From: Flavobacteriales bacterium
Lineage (GTDB): Bacteria > Bacteroidota > Bacteroidia > Flavobacteriales_D > CAJJDF01
DNA: 64,000 bases
Reading direction: 5' to 3'
NCBI GenBank assembly: GCA_018609055.1
Contig: JABAYJ010000009.1
Coordinates: 493,761 to 557,760, forward strand
A program made the translations under genes and the position numbers. The notes below the pieces were generated by a model. That model had not been told where the DNA came from, made no database searches, and was given only the letters and a program-made list of their open reading frames with translations. Positions 1 through 8,937 of this stretch are shown here, piece after piece; position 1 is the stretch's first letter, and each line of letters starts with the position of its first letter.

Positions 1-1
1 G

Positions 2-637
2 ATGAAAGATGGTGACTCTATGAAATATGGTGATATAGCTTTTTACGTAAGTGGAAATACTCATGCAATACTTAAAGCCGAACGTTTGGTACTAAACTGC
101 ATGCAAAGGATGAGTGCCATTGCAACACGAACTCACGAAGTAGCTTCGTTAATTAGTGATTTGCACACAAAGGTATTGGATACAAGAAAAACAACTCCAT
201 TATTGCGTTTTCTTGAAAAATGGGCTGTACGAATTGGGGGAGGAGTAAACCATAGATTTGGTTTGTATGACATGATAATGCTTAAGGATAATCACATTGA
301 TTATGCAGGGGGAATAGAGAAAGCAATTACAAAAACAAATCAATACTTAAAAGACAATAATAAGTCACTTAAGATTGAAATAGAAACAAGAAACCTAGAA
401 GAGGTAAAAGAAGTACTGAAATACGGGAACGTAGACAGAATTATGCTTGATAACTTTAGTTATGACGACACAAGAACTGCAATAAAGTTAATTGATGGTA
501 AATACGAAACTGAAGCCTCTGGAGGAATAACCAAAGAAACAGTAAGAAACTATGCTGAATGTGGTGTTGACTTCGTTTCTATGGGAGCGTTAACTCATTC
601 TGTTAAGAATTTAGATTTGAGTTTGAAGGCTGTGTAG
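2..637 (+). CDS. nadC: Nicotinate-nucleotide pyrophosphorylase (quinolinate phosphoribosyltransferase), 5' end missing
   Basis: The enzyme converts quinolinate and PRPP to nicotinate mononucleotide in de novo NAD synthesis, in the cytoplasm. The reading frame is open from the first base, so the true start lies before the window; about 70-80 N-terminal residues are missing compared with the usual 280-290. Visible family motifs are VLDTRKTTP (quinolinate/PRPP site), KDNHI, RIMLDN, EASGGI and the C-terminal GALTHSVKNLDLSL. The Met at position 2 is only the first one in view, not a proposed start. It is followed tail-to-tail by a disrupted gene on the minus strand. Confidence 0.95.
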   Translation: MKDGDSMKYGDIAFYVSGNTHAILKAERLVLNCMQRMSAIATRTHEVASLISDLHTKVLDTRKTTPLLRFLEKWAVRIGGGVNHRFGLYDMIMLKDNHIDYAGGIEKAITKTNQYLKDNNKSLKIEIETRNLEEVKEVLKYGNVDRIMLDNFSYDDTRTAIKLIDGKYETEASGGITKETVRNYAECGVDFVSMGALTHSVKNLDLSLKAV

Positions 638-644
638 GAGTAAA

Positions 645-1051
645 CTAAGAAATAAAAATTTTCTTAACCTCAATGAAGTCATTTGAATTCATCCATTTTT
701 CTTCAATGATGTAAACTTCATTTTCATAAATAATTTCTATCACTTTTTCTTTCTCTAAGTACTTAGGAGATTCAATTACTTTTGAAAAAGGGATTTGAAT
801 ACTTTTATTCCATCTTCTAGGTAAAACGAAGTATTCTTTAGATATCCCTAAATAGGTTTTATCAACTATTTTGAAGCATAATATAATATTGAAAAGAAAA
901 TAGATAAAAGTATTTGCAAGAAAGAATAGAGTTAGAAAAAAGAGAATTTATCATTGCTAGTATTTAAAACGGTCAATAAAATGATTGAAATGATAATCCC
1001 AATAATACTTTTTAACACATAAGATGATGGTGGTTTATATCTAAATTCCAT
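645..1051 (-). pseudogene. Small two-helix membrane protein with PH-like tail, reading frame split by one base
   Basis: Read on the minus strand from ATG 1049-1051, the frame gives MEFRYKPPSSYVLKS, then a hydrophobic helix, and ends at TAA after about 39 codons. The -1 frame continues without interruption to TAG at 645-647, with a second helix and a beta-rich tail (YLGISKEYFVLPRRW, KVIESPKYLEKEK). Joined, this makes about 135 residues resembling small bacterial PH-like membrane proteins such as the one at 21568. The break lies at a T6 run (A6 at 936-941 on the plus strand). The bases T TTT TTC just before the zero-frame stop form a slippery heptamer, so a programmed -1 shift, a real mutation and a sequencing error are all possible. 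Confidence 0.6.
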
Positions 1052-1067
1052 ATTTTTTATTTTTAAA

Positions 1068-1943
1068 TTAATTCATAAACTTCTTCGTCCAATTTTTAAC
1101 TCTTTCAATTCCAGTAGGAGAATAATCAGAAACATTACCTTCATACTTTCTTCCTTGTTTTAAATACTTAGAGGTAAAGAATCCAGAAGACATTTCCCAT
1201 TTTTGGATGAACATTTTGCGACCTAAGTTTTTCTTTACTCGCTTAGTAGATTTAGATCCAAAGTGGTACACTCTAGAATCTGCTAATCCTTTAAAGTTTC
1301 GAATACCTAAATTGTAGATTTTCATAGAAAAGTCTGGATCAGAATACATTCCTGGAGTAAACTCAGTGCTTAATCCGCCAACTAAATCCAAAGTGTTTAT
1401 ATGCACAACATTAGGAGGCCAAGTAGAACCACTCCAATTCTCTTTCTCTAACTCAGCATATTCGCTAAGTAGTTTTTCTTCTTCAAAATTATCTAATCCA
1501 TTTCCGTAATCTTTTACTATTACACAAGGGTTTCCAGTATCTCTTGGTTCTATCATTGTACCAGAGAACATAAACATATTATCTGGCGATTGGTTTATCT
1601 CATCCATTAGCACTGTATCCCAATTTGGTAATACGTACATGTCATCATTAAGATAAACTACATAGTCCGATTTAATAAGCGAACGAGCTATGTTAAGTGC
1701 ATAGCAAACTCCTAAGTTCTCAGTAGAGTGAACAAAGTCCACAGAGTGAGATTCTAACCATTCTTTGGTGCCATCAACTCCTTCGTTAGCTATAACAATT
1801 GGTTGAATGTTTAGAGAGGAGTTTTTCTCAATACTCATTAGGCAGTTCTTCAAAATATCTAAGTTATTCCATGAAGGAATTAACACAGTGAAATCGAAAG
1901 TCTGATTTCCTGTTTTGTCATATTTTGTTATTGAATCTACCAT
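1068..1943 (-). CDS. GT-A fold family 2 glycosyltransferase
   Basis: Predicted to transfer a sugar from a nucleotide-sugar donor to an unknown acceptor, probably at the inner membrane face during surface glycan synthesis. The N-terminal Rossmann-like region begins DFTVLIPSWNNLDIL (residues 17-31), and the metal-binding acidic motif is LNDD at about 98-101, typical of GT2. The later region holds WPPNVV and TPGMYSDPDFSMKI, where an acidic residue may be the catalytic base. There are no membrane segments, so this is a soluble GT2. Its length of 291 residues fits the family. The start ATG lies 4 nt after a TATCTTTG element, so the mRNA may be leaderless. It stands alone, without a surrounding polysaccharide cluster, so the acceptor cannot be guessed. 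Confidence 0.85.
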   Translation of the reverse strand: MVDSITKYDKTGNQTFDFTVLIPSWNNLDILKNCLMSIEKNSSLNIQPIVIANEGVDGTKEWLESHSVDFVHSTENLGVCYALNIARSLIKSDYVVYLNDDMYVLPNWDTVLMDEINQSPDNMFMFSGTMIEPRDTGNPCVIVKDYGNGLDNFEEEKLLSEYAELEKENWSGSTWPPNVVHINTLDLVGGLSTEFTPGMYSDPDFSMKIYNLGIRNFKGLADSRVYHFGSKSTKRVKKNLGRKMFIQKWEMSSGFFTSKYLKQGRKYEGNVSDYSPTGIERVKNWTKKFMN

Positions 1944-1947
1944 AAAT

Positions 1948-1955
1948 CAAAGATA
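1948..1955 (-). promoter_or_regulatory. TAnnTTTG promoter element of the glycosyltransferase gene
   Basis: TATCTTTG on the minus strand matches the Bacteroidota -7 element. It ends 4 nt before the ATG at 1941-1943, so transcription would begin at or next to the start codon. No clear TTG element is visible at the expected -33 position. Confidence 0.55.
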
Positions 1956-2059
1956 CTTATTCTCTTTATTATTAAGAATTTTAATTTAAGTATTTGTTTT
2001 CTGTTCAATTTAATGGTTGTTTCATACTCATTTTCAGCAAAGTGGATAAAAATATAAAC

Positions 2060-2093
2060 TTTGGAAACTTTTTTCGTGCAAAACGTTTCCAAA
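2060..2093. promoter_or_regulatory. 9-9 bp inverted repeat, likely TetR autoregulatory operator
   Basis: TTTGGAAAC (2060-2068) and GTTTCCAAA (2085-2093) are perfect inverted repeats with a 16-nt spacer. The right arm sits where the -33 element of the tetR promoter would fall (its -7 element is 2108-2115). The position fits autorepression of the efflux operon by its first gene, which is typical of TetR regulators; binding is inferred. Confidence 0.6.
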
Positions 2094-2107
2094 TGAAATT
2101 TTTGTTT

Positions 2108-2115
2108 TACTTTTG
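2108..2115 (+). promoter_or_regulatory. TAnnTTTG promoter element of the efflux operon
   Basis: TACTTTTG lies 5 nt before the ATG at 2121, which would give a leaderless or nearly leaderless tetR transcript. The preceding dyad overlaps the upstream promoter region. Confidence 0.6.
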
Positions 2116-2120
2116 TGCCA

Positions 2121-2720
2121 ATGGAAAACACAAGAGAGAAATATCTAATAGCAATTACAGAGCAATTCCTTAAGTACGGAATCAAAAGTGTAACTATGGA
2201 TGATATTTCTAAGAATCTTGGAATATCTAAAAAAACTCTTTACAAACATTTCAAAGATAAGGATGACATTGTAGTTACCCTTATGAAGTTGGACACGGAA
2301 ATGGAAAAGGTATTGATGGAAGAAACTTGTTGCGTTTCTTCTAATGCTATTGAAGAAACTTATGCGTTTTCATCTATAATTATAGAGAAGTTAAAAGACT
2401 TGAATTCTTCGGTAATGTATGATATGGAAAAATACCATCCTAAAGCATGGGATATTTTTGTAGAGCACAAAAGAGGATACGTTTACCATTGCATTAAAAC
2501 TAACTTGGAGAGAGGGCTTAAAGAAGGATTGTACAGAAGTAATCTAAATCCTGATATTGTTGCTAAGCTATATTCAGAGAAAATAGATATGCTATTTGAC
2601 AAGGATTTATTTCCAAATAATACCTACACATTTACAGAAGTTTACTCCGAAATGATGAGGTATCACCTTAAAGGGATTGTAAGTATAGAAGGATTAAAAT
2701 ATTTAAAAGAAAAAGAATAA
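2121..2720 (+). CDS. TetR/AcrR family transcriptional regulator
   Basis: DNA-binding repressor, 199 residues. The N-terminal domain (about residues 5-50) shows the TetR pattern: a first helix EKYLIAITEQFLKYGIK, then VTMDDISKNLGISKKTLYKHF as helix-turn-helix. The C-terminal ligand-binding half is not conserved enough to suggest an inducer. The ATG at 2121 is chosen over an in-frame GTG at 2115, because that GTG is part of the TACTTTTG promoter element. It is followed after 3 nt by a TolC-like gene, then an adaptor and an RND pump. It therefore very likely controls drug or metabolite export and probably its own promoter through the 2060-2093 dyad. Confidence 0.9.
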   Translation: MENTREKYLIAITEQFLKYGIKSVTMDDISKNLGISKKTLYKHFKDKDDIVVTLMKLDTEMEKVLMEETCCVSSNAIEETYAFSSIIIEKLKDLNSSVMYDMEKYHPKAWDIFVEHKRGYVYHCIKTNLERGLKEGLYRSNLNPDIVAKLYSEKIDMLFDKDLFPNNTYTFTEVYSEMMRYHLKGIVSIEGLKYLKEKE

Positions 2721-2723
2721 CCT

Positions 2724-4058
2724 ATGAAAAAGAACAACTTATTGCTTGTTATTTTGATGAGTACGATATCGTTAAGTTATGGACAGACTAGTTTTTCCAT
2801 TGCAGAAGCAATTGAATACTCAGTAAATAATAATGCTAACATTAAAAATGCATTGTTGGGAATGGAAATTGCAAATCAAAAAGTAAAGGAAACTACTGCT
2901 ATTGGTTTGCCACAAGTAACTGCAACCGGTCAGTTTCAGAATTTCTTGGATATACCAATTACTGTAGCGCCAGCAATTGCATTTAACCCAAATGCTAATC
3001 CAGGTGACTTAGTAGAACTTCAGTTTGGTACAGAGTATAATGCTACAGGAGCTTTATCAGTAAATCAGTTATTATTTAGCGGAAGTTACATAGTAGGATT
3101 ACAAACTTCTAAAACTTACAAAGCTGTAAGCGAATACCAAAAAGATAAGAGTATTATCGACACCAAAGAAATGGTGATGAAAGCATATTATGGTGTATTG
3201 GTTGCAGGTAAAACAGTAAAGTCATTACAAGAAATTAGTGCTACATCAGAAAGAATTTATAAAGAGACGCAAGCTTTCTATAAAGAAGGACTGATAGAGG
3301 AAGATAACGTGACTCAATTAAGTTTAAATGTACTGAACTCTAAAAATGCATTGAAGAATGCAGAGAGACAGCTTGAGTATGCTAAGAGTGTTTTAAAACT
3401 TCAAATGGGGTACGATATGAATCAGGATATAACTTTAACTTCTGAATTTGAATCGGTAGTATCTTCATTAAAACCAGAAGTAAGTGCAATAGAATCTGAT
3501 GTTAATCAAAACATTGATTTTATGTTATTAAATAAGCAACTAGAATTAAGTAAATTGAATGTTAAATATGAGCAATCACAATACTTGCCAACTTTAACTG
3601 CTTTTTTTAATCACCAGCAGCAAGCGTTAAGAAATGACTTTAATCTATTGGACGGAAGCCAGCCTTGGTATCCAACTACTATTTGGGGATTAAATCTTTC
3701 TGTTCCAATTTTTACAGGAGGTAGTAATAGAGCTCAAGTTGCACAGGCACAAATTTCTGTAATGCAAAACGAAAATTCTATTGCTCAATTTAATGATGGA
3801 ATAACTCTACAAACTCAATCGGCAAAGTTTAATTACGACAATGCTTATGATAATTACTTAACAAGTAAAGAATCGGTAGCAATATCTAAGAAGATATATA
3901 GCAATTATCAAATCAAGTTTAAAGAAGGATTAATCTCGTCTTTGGATTTATCGCAAATACAAACACAATACCTAAGTGCAGAGACTCAATATATACAAGC
4001 AATGTATGGATTGATAAACGCAAAAATCAAATTAGATAAAATAACTAACAAACTATAA
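2724..4058 (+). CDS. TolC family outer membrane efflux protein
   Basis: Forms the outer membrane channel and periplasmic tunnel of a tripartite pump with the next two genes. A Sec signal peptide (MKKNNLLLVILMSTISLSYG, residues 1-20) precedes two repeated OEP domains. Each has long amphipathic helices (SIAEAIEYSVNNNANIKNAL near the start; a matching second half after about residue 250) and beta-barrel strands such as LNLSVPIFTGG. The length of 444 residues is normal. It lies 3 nt after tetR and is followed by a 31-nt gap, so the four genes are probably one operon. Substrate specificity cannot be read from this component. Confidence 0.92.
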   Translation: MKKNNLLLVILMSTISLSYGQTSFSIAEAIEYSVNNNANIKNALLGMEIANQKVKETTAIGLPQVTATGQFQNFLDIPITVAPAIAFNPNANPGDLVELQFGTEYNATGALSVNQLLFSGSYIVGLQTSKTYKAVSEYQKDKSIIDTKEMVMKAYYGVLVAGKTVKSLQEISATSERIYKETQAFYKEGLIEEDNVTQLSLNVLNSKNALKNAERQLEYAKSVLKLQMGYDMNQDITLTSEFESVVSSLKPEVSAIESDVNQNIDFMLLNKQLELSKLNVKYEQSQYLPTLTAFFNHQQQALRNDFNLLDGSQPWYPTTIWGLNLSVPIFTGGSNRAQVAQAQISVMQNENSIAQFNDGITLQTQSAKFNYDNAYDNYLTSKESVAISKKIYSNYQIKFKEGLISSLDLSQIQTQYLSAETQYIQAMYGLINAKIKLDKITNKL

Positions 4059-4089
4059 TTTTCAATTTAGCCAAATAAACCAAAAAAAA

Positions 4090-5232
4090 ATGAAGGTAAA
4101 ACACATCATACTATCAGTAATTGGGATTTCATTATTAGCATTCTCTTGTAAACCAGCTGAGGAAGAAACACCAATAAGTAAACTAAGAGCTGAACAAGCT
4201 AAGCTAGAACAAAAAATCTCTATGATGGAAGATAGCGTTTCTATGCTTGAGGTTAAAATAGAAGCATTAGATACAACAGAAAAGAACTATCCATTTGTAG
4301 AATTGGATTCAGTAAGAAATAATTCTATTTCAGAAGATGTTACTTTCCAAGGAAGTGTAGATGCTGATAAAACTATTATGCTTGGGCCAGAAGCTCAAGG
4401 AGTGATAAAAGCTATTTATGTAAAGGAAGGACAATATGTTTCTAGGGGTAAAACTATTGCTGTGTTGGATTCTGAAATTTTGAGACAGAACGTTAAGGAA
4501 ATTGAGAAGTCTCTTGAATTGGCTGAATACATGTTACAAAAGCAACAAAACTTAAAAGATCAAGGAATTGGAACGGAAGCAAGTTTTGTACAAGCAAAAA
4601 ACCAAGTAGAATCTTTACAATCAAGATTGTCAACTTTAAGAACACAAGCATCTAAGTACAATGTAACTGCTCCATTTAGTGGGTATGTAGATAAGATTTT
4701 TACTAAACTAGGAGAAATGGCTTCTCCATCTATGCCAATTATTAGATTAGTAAACATTGACAAAATTGTTGTTAAAGCTGAGGTTTCTGAAGCTTACCTT
4801 AAGGATATTAAAGCAGGTGATAAAGTGTCGATAAACTTTCCTTCAATTAATAAAAATATTGAAAACGCTAAGATCACAAGCATTGGGAAATTCATTAATC
4901 CAACAAACAGAACATTCCCAATTCAAGTAGAATTGAGAAATAGAGATAAATCAATTATACCAAACTTACTTGCTGAGGTTACTGTAGAAAAAGACTTTAC
5001 TCAAGAAGCAATTCTTGTTCCTTCTTCAAGTGTGTTGACAGATAGTGAAGGAAACAAATATGCTTATGTATACGAGGGTGGTAAAGTAATAAAAAGAAAA
5101 GTTGAGGTAATCTATGTAAAAGGAGATTACACTCAAATAAGTGCCGAATCTGAAGTAAAAACAGGTGATGTAATTGTTACCAAAGGTGCAAATGGAATTG
5201 CAGACGGACAGAAAGTAACTGAATTGAAATAA
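4090..5232 (+). CDS. Efflux RND transporter periplasmic adaptor subunit (HlyD/AcrA family lipoprotein)
   Basis: Membrane fusion protein linking the RND pump to the TolC channel. The signal peptide ends in a lipobox, LAFSC, with Cys20 as the lipidation site. A short coiled coil (about 30-60, KLRAEQAKLEQKISMMEDSV) precedes the barrel-sandwich/lipoyl halves (GPEAQGVIKAIYVKEGQYV and KYNVTAPFSGYVDKI). These flank an alpha-hairpin at about residues 135-190, followed by the beta-barrel and a membrane-proximal domain. The extra N-terminal coiled coil between the lipid anchor and the lipoyl domain is common in Bacteroidota adaptors. It lies 19 nt before the pump gene in the tetR operon. Confidence 0.92.
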   Translation: MKVKHIILSVIGISLLAFSCKPAEEETPISKLRAEQAKLEQKISMMEDSVSMLEVKIEALDTTEKNYPFVELDSVRNNSISEDVTFQGSVDADKTIMLGPEAQGVIKAIYVKEGQYVSRGKTIAVLDSEILRQNVKEIEKSLELAEYMLQKQQNLKDQGIGTEASFVQAKNQVESLQSRLSTLRTQASKYNVTAPFSGYVDKIFTKLGEMASPSMPIIRLVNIDKIVVKAEVSEAYLKDIKAGDKVSINFPSINKNIENAKITSIGKFINPTNRTFPIQVELRNRDKSIIPNLLAEVTVEKDFTQEAILVPSSSVLTDSEGNKYAYVYEGGKVIKRKVEVIYVKGDYTQISAESEVKTGDVIVTKGANGIADGQKVTELK

Positions 5233-5251
5233 GATTTTATAGCAAAATATT

Positions 5252-8200
5252 ATGAACGAGATTAACGAAAAAAAGTCAGGTAAGCTGAAGCAGTTTGGAT
5301 TGACAACTTTATCGGTAAACAATAGGAAAACGGTTTTCTTGATAGCATTTTTGATATTAGTTGCAGGATTTTCTGCCTATCAAAATATGCCAAAAGAAAG
5401 TTTTCCAGAATTAACTATTCCAGAGATTTATGTTGGTACTCCTTATCCTGGAGGTTCTCCAGAGTTTGTTGAAGATAAAATAACTGCTCCTTTCGAAAAA
5501 GAATTTAATTCTATAAAAGGTGTGAAAGAGATTTCATCTACTTCTATATATGGTTATTCTTCTGTGAAAATAGAATTCGAATTTGATGTACCTCTTTCTG
5601 AAGGAAGAAGAAAAGTACAGGATGCCATTGCGGATGCACGAGCAAAACCAGAGTTTCCAGCATTGGATTTTGAACCTACAATACGAGAGGTAGATTTGTC
5701 TGAAATGCCTGTGATGAATGTAAATGTTTCGGGAAATTACACTTCGGATGACTTAAAAAAATATGCAGAAATTCTAGAAGATCAAATTGAAGCCTTATCA
5801 GAAATTAATGCGGTTGACATTAGAGGAATTCAAGAAAAAAAGATAAAAATTGAACTCAAAAAATATGAAGCTGAAGCTATGCAAGTTTCGTTTCAGGATG
5901 TGCAAAACTCAATTAGAAGCGAGAATGTTACTATGCCAGGAGGAGAAATTCTATTGGGAGGTAAAAATCGTTCGGTAAGGATTGAAGGTGAATTCAAGGA
6001 TGTTGAAGAAATTAAAAACATTATTGTAAAAAGTGAAGGAGGAGCAAATGAAATATACATGCACGAGATTGCAGATGTAACTTTTGGAGATGCCGATATG
6101 ACTTCTTATGCAAGGCAATTTCAAGAGCCTGTTGTCATCTTAGACATTAAGAAAAGATCGGGAGAGAACTTAATTGCTGCAGCAGCAAAAATTAAAGTGA
6201 TAGTAAATGCAAGAAAAGGACTTCCAGAAGGTTTGGAAGTAAGTATTACAAACGACCAATCTTCTGCTACCAAAGGAATGGTAAGTAACTTGGAGAACTC
6301 AATTATACTAGGGATTATCTTAGTAGTTCTGGTATTATTATTCTTTTTAGGATTAAAAAACGCCTTGTTTGTTGGGGTTGCAATTCCACTTTCTATGTTC
6401 ATGTCATTTATGATATTGGATGCAATGGGAATTACGCTTAACACAATGGTTTTATTCTCTTTGGTACTCGCACTAGGAATGCTAGTTGATAACGGAATTG
6501 TGGTGGTAGAAAACGTCTATCGACTGATGGATGAAGGCTATAGCAGTATAAATGCTGCTAAATATGGAGTAGGAGAGGTTGCACTTCCAATTATTGCTTC
6601 TACTGCAACTACTCTTGCAGCTTTCGTTCCACTGGCAATTTGGCCAGGACTTATTGGTGAGTTCATGAAATATTTGCCGCTTACTTTAATGATTGTATTG
6701 GGATCTTCTTTATTTATTGCTTTGGTAATAAACCCTGTATTTGCCGCAGTATGGATGAGTATAGAACAAAAAATACCTAACAAAAAAAGGTTGATGTTAT
6801 TTGCCGTTATTGCTATTGGATTAGGATTGCTATTAGCAATTTCCGGAGTTACCGTATTTGGTAATCTTTTAATTGTTGGAGGTATTCTAACATTTATGAA
6901 TATGTATTTATTCACGCCAGGAACCAAAAAATTTCAAGAAAATGCGCTTCCAAAAATGGAAAATTGGTACGAGAGATTTTTAAAAAAATGTATGAACTCT
7001 CCGAGAATTATTTTGGTAGGAACTATAGGGTTATTATTCTTTTCTATCTTCTTAACAGTCGTAATTCCACCAAAAGTATTGTTCTTTCCAGAGAATGAGC
7101 CTTTGTATGCCAATGTATACATAGAAACTCCAATTGGAACGGATATTAAAGTAACAGATGGAATTACTAAGGATGTAGAGGCAATAATTGATTCTACGGT
7201 TTATCAAAAATACAAAGACTGTAATTACTTGGCAGAAGAAGATTCTGCTGGAGTGAGTATTGAGGTAGAAAAGCCTTTTATTTCTTCTATTCTGGCGCAA
7301 GTAGGAGAAGGAACATCTGATCCTGCAGCAGGACAAATGGGAGGTGGAAGCACCCCACACAAAGCCAGAGTTGCAGTACAATTTGCAGATTTTGAGCACA
7401 GATTCCATCCAAAAACAGGAGAATTATTGAGTTCTCAAAAGGTATTGGATGAGTTACGAGAAGCATTGAAAGGAAAATTCACAGCTGATGTGAGTATTGT
7501 AATTACAAAAAATCAAAACGGTCCGCCACAAGATCCACCAATTAATATTGAAGTTTGGGGTCCTGGAGATTACGACCAAACGATTGCAAAATCTCAAAAA
7601 ATACTAAGAAGTTTAACTGATGGGAACGTCAGAGGAATTGAAAAACTTAGATTGGATGTGGAGACTGGGAAACCAGAATTACTGTTGGAAGTAGACAGAA
7701 ATAAAGCAATTCGTTTTGGGCTTTCTACTCAGCAAATTGGTTCTACAATTCGTACAGCAATTTTTGGTAGTGATATTTCAACTTTCAAAAAAGAGGACGA
7801 AACCTATGACATTAACATCAGGTTGAATAAGGATAAAAGAAATAATATTGACGAGATATTGGATCAAAAAATCGCTTTTAGAAACAACAAAGGAAAATTA
7901 TTAAATATCCCAATTAGATCGGTAATTAAGAACACAAAAGAACGATCTACATATGGTTCTGTAATAAGAAAAGACTTAGACCAAGTGGTAACAATATTTT
8001 CTGATGTGACTTCGGAAGCCAATGGGAATGAAGTAGTTGCAATTCTTAAAAAGAATCTAGAAAAATGGAAAAAAAGTGACGAAGGAAAAGCATTTACTGC
8101 AGATGGTTACGAATTTAAATTTACTGGAGGACAAGAACAGCAAGCCGAAGAAATGAGCTTTTTAGGAGGTGCTTTAATGTTCGCTTTGTTTTTGATTTTC

Positions 8201-8821
8201 TTTATAATCGTCATGCAGTTCAACTCTTTCTCTGCACCCATCATTATTCTATCAGCAGTATTGTTGAGTTTGATTGGGGTATTCTTGGGATTATTAATTT
8301 CAGGTAGTGATTTTGTTATCATTATGACAATGATTGGAATAATTTCCTTGGCAGGAGTTGTAGTAAATAATGCTATTGTATTGCTAGATTATACCAACTT
8401 GATACGTGATCGTAAAAAAGAAGAATTAGGATTGGGTGAAGACGAATGGTTACCAAATAAGTTAGTGCTAGAATCTATCATAGAAGGAGGGAAAACAAGA
8501 TTACGTCCCGTTTTGCTTACAGCAATAACTACTGTACTTGGTCTATTACCAATGGCAATTGGGCTTAATATTGATTTTATTGGATTGCTATCCAAATATG
8601 ATCCTAACATTTATTTTGGAGGAGATAACGCTATGTTCTTTGGTCCATTGAGTCAGACTATTATTTATGGATTAACATTCGCAACTTTCCTTACTTTGGT
8701 TTTGGTGCCAATTATGTATTATTTATTGTACCGTATGAAAAGAAATATCTACGATAAATCGGATTGGAAAAATGAGGGTAATTTAATAGAGCAAGAAGAG
8801 CAAGATTTATTAGCTGAATAA
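5252..8821 (+). CDS. RND family multidrug efflux permease (AcrB/HAE1-like), long form
   Basis: Proton-driven inner membrane pump, 1189 residues against the usual 1030-1060. The first helix (TVFLIAFLILVAGFSAYQNMP) and the porter domain are typical. TM4 carries ALGMLVDNGIVVVEN, where the AcrB Asp-Asp pair is Asp-Asn. Part of the extra length is a hydrophobic pair (LMLFAVIAIGLGLLLAISGV and LLIVGGILTFMNMYLF) in the loop between TM6 and TM7, and part is a C-terminal cytoplasmic tail. The second half holds MTMIGIISLAGVVVNNAIVLLDY and TRLRPVLLTAITTVLGLLP, both conserved in RND pumps. It is the last gene of the tetR operon, which ends at the hairpin at 8842. Confidence 0.93.
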   Translation: MNEINEKKSGKLKQFGLTTLSVNNRKTVFLIAFLILVAGFSAYQNMPKESFPELTIPEIYVGTPYPGGSPEFVEDKITAPFEKEFNSIKGVKEISSTSIYGYSSVKIEFEFDVPLSEGRRKVQDAIADARAKPEFPALDFEPTIREVDLSEMPVMNVNVSGNYTSDDLKKYAEILEDQIEALSEINAVDIRGIQEKKIKIELKKYEAEAMQVSFQDVQNSIRSENVTMPGGEILLGGKNRSVRIEGEFKDVEEIKNIIVKSEGGANEIYMHEIADVTFGDADMTSYARQFQEPVVILDIKKRSGENLIAAAAKIKVIVNARKGLPEGLEVSITNDQSSATKGMVSNLENSIILGIILVVLVLLFFLGLKNALFVGVAIPLSMFMSFMILDAMGITLNTMVLFSLVLALGMLVDNGIVVVENVYRLMDEGYSSINAAKYGVGEVALPIIASTATTLAAFVPLAIWPGLIGEFMKYLPLTLMIVLGSSLFIALVINPVFAAVWMSIEQKIPNKKRLMLFAVIAIGLGLLLAISGVTVFGNLLIVGGILTFMNMYLFTPGTKKFQENALPKMENWYERFLKKCMNSPRIILVGTIGLLFFSIFLTVVIPPKVLFFPENEPLYANVYIETPIGTDIKVTDGITKDVEAIIDSTVYQKYKDCNYLAEEDSAGVSIEVEKPFISSILAQVGEGTSDPAAGQMGGGSTPHKARVAVQFADFEHRFHPKTGELLSSQKVLDELREALKGKFTADVSIVITKNQNGPPQDPPINIEVWGPGDYDQTIAKSQKILRSLTDGNVRGIEKLRLDVETGKPELLLEVDRNKAIRFGLSTQQIGSTIRTAIFGSDISTFKKEDETYDINIRLNKDKRNNIDEILDQKIAFRNNKGKLLNIPIRSVIKNTKERSTYGSVIRKDLDQVVTIFSDVTSEANGNEVVAILKKNLEKWKKSDEGKAFTADGYEFKFTGGQEQQAEEMSFLGGALMFALFLIFFIIVMQFNSFSAPIIILSAVLLSLIGVFLGLLISGSDFVIIMTMIGIISLAGVVVNNAIVLLDYTNLIRDRKKEELGLGEDEWLPNKLVLESIIEGGKTRLRPVLLTAITTVLGLLPMAIGLNIDFIGLLSKYDPNIYFGGDNAMFFGPLSQTIIYGLTFATFLTLVLVPIMYYLLYRMKRNIYDKSDWKNEGNLIEQEEQDLLAE

Positions 8822-8841
8822 TTAAGCTTAGTTAATTTAAT

Positions 8842-8879
8842 AAAAGCCAGATGATTGAATAATCATCTGGCTTTTTTTG
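8842..8879 (+). terminator. Rho-independent terminator of the efflux operon
   Basis: A perfect 15-bp stem (8842-8856 with 8861-8875, core AGCCAGATGATT) and loop GAAT are followed by a T run. It separates the RND gene from the next TonB receptor. Confidence 0.9.
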
Positions 8880-8937
8880 TGAATATGAGCTTTTAACTTT
8901 TTTATTATTCTTAATATTGTGCCCTAAAACTAATCGT

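Noticed and set aside
1937..2185. Minus-strand open frame overlapping the tetR start and promoter
   Set aside because: It covers the well-supported tetR promoter and coding start, and its protein is Lys/Ile/Phe-rich without domain character.
6121..8610. Several minus-strand open frames inside the RND gene
   Set aside because: They are antisense shadows of a strongly conserved coding sequence with low-complexity translations.
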